Positions 60,244-64,000 of a DNA stretch of 64,000 nt are shown here, in pieces. The translations under genes were made by a program, and so were the position numbers. The notes below the pieces were generated by a model. The model ran no database searches and had not been told where the DNA came from. It worked only from the letters and a program-made list of their open reading frames with translations. Position 1 is the stretch's first letter. Each line of letters begins with the position of its first letter. The DNA is from Collybia mongolica. Taxonomy: Eukaryota > Basidiomycota > Agaricomycetes > Agaricales > Clitocybaceae. The stretch covers positions 496,001-560,000 of the forward strand of contig JAAXNY010000016.1 in assembly GCA_013420905.1 (NCBI GenBank), in the 5' to 3' direction.

Positions 60244-60727
60244 TGTTACAAATTCCCTATTCATGTGCTTTATTCACTCTTTTTCTTACACATCATTGAT
60301 TACATACTGCTTACTAACATTGGCTGACTCTTATCTTTAGAAACCCATATATGCATTCTATTTCCCATGCTTATTCATCCCCTTATCCATATAACCAATA
60401 GCACTAATCCCTCCTATCTATACAACCAATAGCATAAACTATGCTTATCTATGCTTATCGGACTCATATGTATATATAGGGATATTCTAGCTTAGTTAGT
60501 TCTTTAGCTTGACCTAGCTGAATTCACCTTATTCATCTACTCTTGACTCCTTGACACGAACTCGATCCTACTTGCCTTACGAAGGGAGTAGTGCATCTTT
60601 GAACAAACAATCTGACTTAGCCCTACTGAGGGAGTCATTAGATGTTGGACTTACAGAGTCAACAGTCTAGAACAAATGAACAATAAACCAGACTGATCTA
60701 GAGGATAAGGCCTAAACAGCTGTAACA
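60244..60727 (+). repeat. LTR-A solo LTR, complete
   Basis: It runs from TGTTACAAATTCCC to AACAGCTGTAACA, 484 bp, with a perfect 5-bp duplication GCTTC (60239-60243 and 60728-60732). It is the reference copy for the family. Confidence 0.92.
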
Positions 60728-61266
60728 GCTTCCATGTGTTTGGTCACCTCTCACCTCTGGATCAGCTCACAAGACCTTCATTTAGATATTTAGAGCCTCA
60801 ATATAGCTTTGCTTTATTTCCTGCAACATCAGTTGATATTTCTTCTCTATTTCTAGCAGTCTAACAATGATGGTTTTAGTTTCATGACTGTGCACTCATA
60901 TCATATGAACAAGACTTGACCTTTGCTCATTCAGACACTTATGGTGGTTGTCACAAGCCCCAGCCATTGAAGACACCGCCTGACCAAGCCAATCATCTCA
61001 GCCAATTCATGCCACCTGTGTTTGAAGATAAAAGGAGCCTCATGTATGCGTCCTCAGGCTACCATCACATCCCCATCATGCAAGCTCATTCTAAACTGGC
61101 ATCAGCAGACAACTTTCCCTGGTATCACTCCAAAGGCAATGATGAGCCTCTCCCATCCCATGCGCCTACTGATGGAACAATTCAATGTTTGGCTGTGGGG
61201 TCAGGTATGTGGTCTCATATTTCGGTTTTCTTGCTGTATTAACAATGGACTCAGGTCATATTCAGC

Positions 61267-61491
61267 ATGCTGGACGGGGCAAGAAAATGGCTGAAGCTCT
61301 TGAACTCGAGAAGGTCAACGAGCACAGAAAGCCCATCAAACGCCTTGCTTGCAGTTGAGCGAATATTTTCTGGTGGCCATGATATGATTTCTCTGCGACG
61401 TGCGAGTCTCCAGCCAGAGACTATTCACACATTGATGTTGGTCAAGCAGCGCCTGAGGCTCTCTCATGTGGCTATCAACAAAATCCTTTAA
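61267..61491 (+). pseudogene. hAT transposase C-terminal dimerisation remnant
   Basis: The reading AVERIFSGGHDMISLRRASL followed by LVKQRLRL is the conserved C-terminal hAT dimerisation motif (normally SERxFSxGG...R..L). No start or catalytic part is present. It belongs to the enclosing hAT element. Confidence 0.8.
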
Positions 61492-61702
61492 ATGTGGTCT
61501 CAAAGTAGCACAGATCGATAGAAATTGACAATGTGTTCAGTATGAATACATACTGTACCACCGTTTTCGGCCGTATAAACCCCCGTACTGTACCATCAAA
61601 ATTTTTGGTTTAACTTTACGGTACGGGTGATGGTCGATTTTATACTGTAAGCAAGCCGTCAATATACGGCCGTAAGCCGATACGGTATGGTGCACAGCCC
61701 TA

Positions 61703-62415
61703 GTAGTGGGAACCCCAGAATTCGGCACTACACATATCATGATATTCTATATGGATTAGCTAGTGAGCAGGCTTGAGTACACAATGCCGCAAACTCATTA
61801 CAGCTAACTGTAAAATTGTGGGCCATCGGGGGCCAAACACAATGTGATGGGAAGCTGCCTTAAAGGGTTAAGAGCTCCACAGGGATCCACCACACAGTCA
61901 CCTGTCCTGCCAAACTACAACTACCTCCTAGGATCTCAGAGATTGCTCAGAGATGTTGCCACCATTCTTATGTGCATAATAATTGAATGACATTTCATAT
62001 GAAAGGCTCTCAAAATCCAGTCAACCAAGCAAATGGACCTATTATGCAGAATAACTCCTATCCACAGTACTACAGACAGATAAGATTTTGAGCATGAAAT
62101 TCACGGTGGAGGTTCATTTCGATGGTATGTCCAAATACGGTACTCATCCCTGGCTTATGTCACTTGGCTCCACCTCGCGAGTACCAGCATCGGCGGCCCA
62201 CGATTTTGCATTTAGCTGTAAATGGGGGGGAGGTTATGCGTTATCTTTGACTGAACAGGTATACAACAGCATGAGTGGGATAAAACAAAAAATCAACTAA
62301 GACTACTTTGGAATCTCGCAAATGCCAACGAATGGATATGCCGCAATTTTGTTGTTTCGTCGGCCAACATTGGCTGAATTTGTGACTATAAAAAAGGTTC
62401 AATACCTTGGAGTAT
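61703..62415. other. Interval between the hAT element and the nucleoporin gene
   Basis: The first eight bases are the right target duplication of the hAT element. The rest shows no supported gene; it contains the 3' flank of the minus-strand nucleoporin. Confidence 0.45.
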
Positions 62416-64000
62416 CTAGTGGCGAGAAAGACTAACCAGGGCTAGAGGCCGAATCTTGCCTACTTGCGCCACCAGTCCAGCGACCATCTCTGAAAGCGCG
62501 GCACGGTGTCGGACATCAGATGCGTTTCTCAACACATCTGGTAAAATCCCAATGAGTTTGGGAACACTGCGAGCCAATTCATCGATTTCGGTGGCTTGTG
62601 ATGCATCTGCAACTGCATCGTTTGCCTGCTCTGCCTGTAGCTCAGGGAGACGCGTCATGATATGAACATAGTCCAAGAAAGCCTACAAGGGAGGTCAGAC
62701 TTTTGGAACAGACGTAATTTTAACGCTAGAGATACATACCTGGCCCCGAATGTGCCAGCCGTCTACCGGGCGTCCAACAAATTTACTGAAAATTTCCTTC
62801 AGAAGTTCTAGGTCCTTGCGAATAACGGCATCCGGTGCAAGCTCCAAGACAGCCAGGTCGTGTGCAGGGTTGTATAGTCCAGCGGATATGAAAAGTTGGT
62901 ACGCATCGTATACATCGCCTTTATCCAGAGCGTATATAGCCTTATAGATATTTATCAATGAGTCCACGGCGCCAATCATTACAAGTGCTTACTTTCGCCT
63001 CATTCACCCAAGCCATTGGGATTTTCAAACTGCCTACAATCCCTCTCGTCATCCATTCATCTAGTTTACTGGCCGAACGAGCAAGTAAATCCTTGATGGC
63101 TTTTTCTCTCCTGAGTTAACGGGAAAATCAGTCAGGTGCGCCCAAGGGACGTAATAAAACCTACCCAGCAGGGCCTTCAATATGTAAAAGCACAAAAAGA
63201 GCCTCTTGAACCATTCCTAGACCCTCTAGTTGGAATGCATATGTACTCGCTAAGAGGTCCGCACTTGGGCTGTGCCCTTGAACCCCATCTTCTTCCTGGT
63301 CCTCATCCGGATCATCCATCATTCCGTGCGCACGGCTGCGCCCCACGGGTTCCCCGCGGTCTGCGAAATCCCGAACCCCCATACACCGAGAGAGGATGAT
63401 ATACAAGTGCCATGCTAGCGAATAATCTACTGGAGACGAGCCGAACGAAAGTGGGGAAAGGATTTGGGACAACGAGCATGCAGGTTCCGCGTGAAGCCGA
63501 ATCAAAGAAAACAATCCATCGGGTAGTTTGGGCTGAGAAGGGAGGTTCCATGATGATGATGAGGCAGTCGCTGTTGCCTGCTCTGCATACCAGGGGGACA
63601 GGTTGAGCGATTTGGCGACTTGTGTTTTTGGTGAGCTGATCATATGCTCGGAAGACTTGAGCAATGGGGGCATCAACAGGCTCGGAGAACCACATATATA
63701 AGCCGAATACGCGTTTCCAATCCAATCCTTTTGTCACATCAACGTCAGAGCATTTCTCCAGCCCTCCCCCTTTCGACCCTTCGACCACTTCATCAACAAC
63801 ACCAGATAATAACGCATAGACCTTTCTCACACCCTCATCAATATGCACATCGATTCTCTCCTCCCTCCAAATCTGTAATTGCTCTTTCAGGTCTTCCCGA
63901 AAATCAAAGTCCCCACCCGCTTGAGATATAAGGGTTGCCAATTTAAGATACCCAGCATCCATTGCTGCTGAGCATGCCTTGTCCACTTGATTTCCTGTAA
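62416..64000 (-). CDS. Nup96/Nup145C-type nucleoporin, C-terminal part (5' end outside window)
   Basis: A structural scaffold component of the nuclear-pore Y complex. Minus-strand exons: 64000 to 63165, 63110-62993, 62940-62740 and 62682-62416. Readings include LKLATLISQAGGDFDFREDLKEQL, WKRVFGLYMWFSE, DGLFSLIRLHAEP, SPLSFGSSPVDYSLAWHLY, SRCMGVRDFADR and EALFVLLHIEG. They continue DLLARSASKLDEWM, AIYALDKGDVYDAYQLFISA and AHDLAVLELAPDAVIR, and end ALVSLSRH. All introns are GT-AG and join in frame. One break exists inside the first exon: the frame shifts at a run of five G (63593-63597 on the plus strand), where four would keep the protein continuous (QPVPWYAEQ). Confidence 0.85.

Larger units (their letters stand above)
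58874..61702. mobile_element. hAT-superfamily transposon remnant with nested insertions
   Basis: The ends read TAGGGCTGCGCACCATAACT and, inverted, TAGGGCTGTGCACCATACCG, with a perfect 8-bp duplication GTAGTGGG (58866-58873 and 61703-61710). The right end is rich in TACGGCCGTA-like subterminal motifs. Inside are a Tc1-A deletion copy, a solo LTR-A and a transposase C-terminal remnant, so it is a fossil hAT that served as a landing site. Confidence 0.9.

Overview
The window looks like nuclear DNA of a basidiomycete fungus, most likely an agaricomycete. Real genes are cut by many 50-65 nt GT-AG introns with CTRAY-type branch sites. The gene content fits: a CYP53-type P450, an Ecm4-type glutathione transferase, a DUF6699 protein, an ABCC transporter, a Nup96-type nucleoporin, a G-domain GTPase and fragments of the kinase family expanded in agaricomycetes. 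I saw no rRNA, tRNA or CRISPR.

Layout. 0.8-15.3 kb is gene-bearing and fairly GC-rich: an Ecm4-like transferase, a CYP53-like P450 with a stop-start upstream ORF, a broken Vps4/pseudokinase chimera, a secreted Cys-rich protein, a one-span membrane protein and a DUF6699 gene. 16-37.4 kb is an AT-rich transposon compartment. It holds a stack of a solo LTR containing a Tc1 element containing a hAT-like element, an intact Tc1-type element, LTRs nested in LTRs, and a roughly 9.4-kb imperfect palindrome. 37.5-51.3 kb is genic again: an ABCC transporter, an N-terminal Nup96-like fragment and a P-loop GTPase gene. 51.7-61.7 kb is a second transposon compartment with nested solo LTRs, a dead IS630/Tc1-like element in a solo LTR, and a hAT element holding a Tc1 deletion copy and a solo LTR. 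The window ends in the 3' half of a Nup96-type gene on the minus strand.

The most striking object is inside the GTPase gene (47882-50709). What first looks like a 67-bp minisatellite is a run of consecutive intron-like units. Each has a GTRAGT-type donor, a CTRAY branch site and a YAG acceptor, is 55-69 nt long (mode 64), and is separated from the next by exactly 3 nt, 42 times in a row. The intron parts vary in length; the separators never do. Joined in the frame of the upstream exon, the 42 triplets read without a stop as a Leu/Lys/Glu-rich stretch with no Gly or Pro, like a coiled coil. I read this as a serial array of 3-nt microexons. RNA evidence is needed to tell it from one long repetitive intron.

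Three LTR families, which I call LTR-A, -B and -C, occur only as solo or fragmentary LTRs, and several have 5-bp target duplications. The two Tc1-type families share an unusual end structure in which each ~210-bp end carries an outer and an inner inverted copy of the terminal motif.
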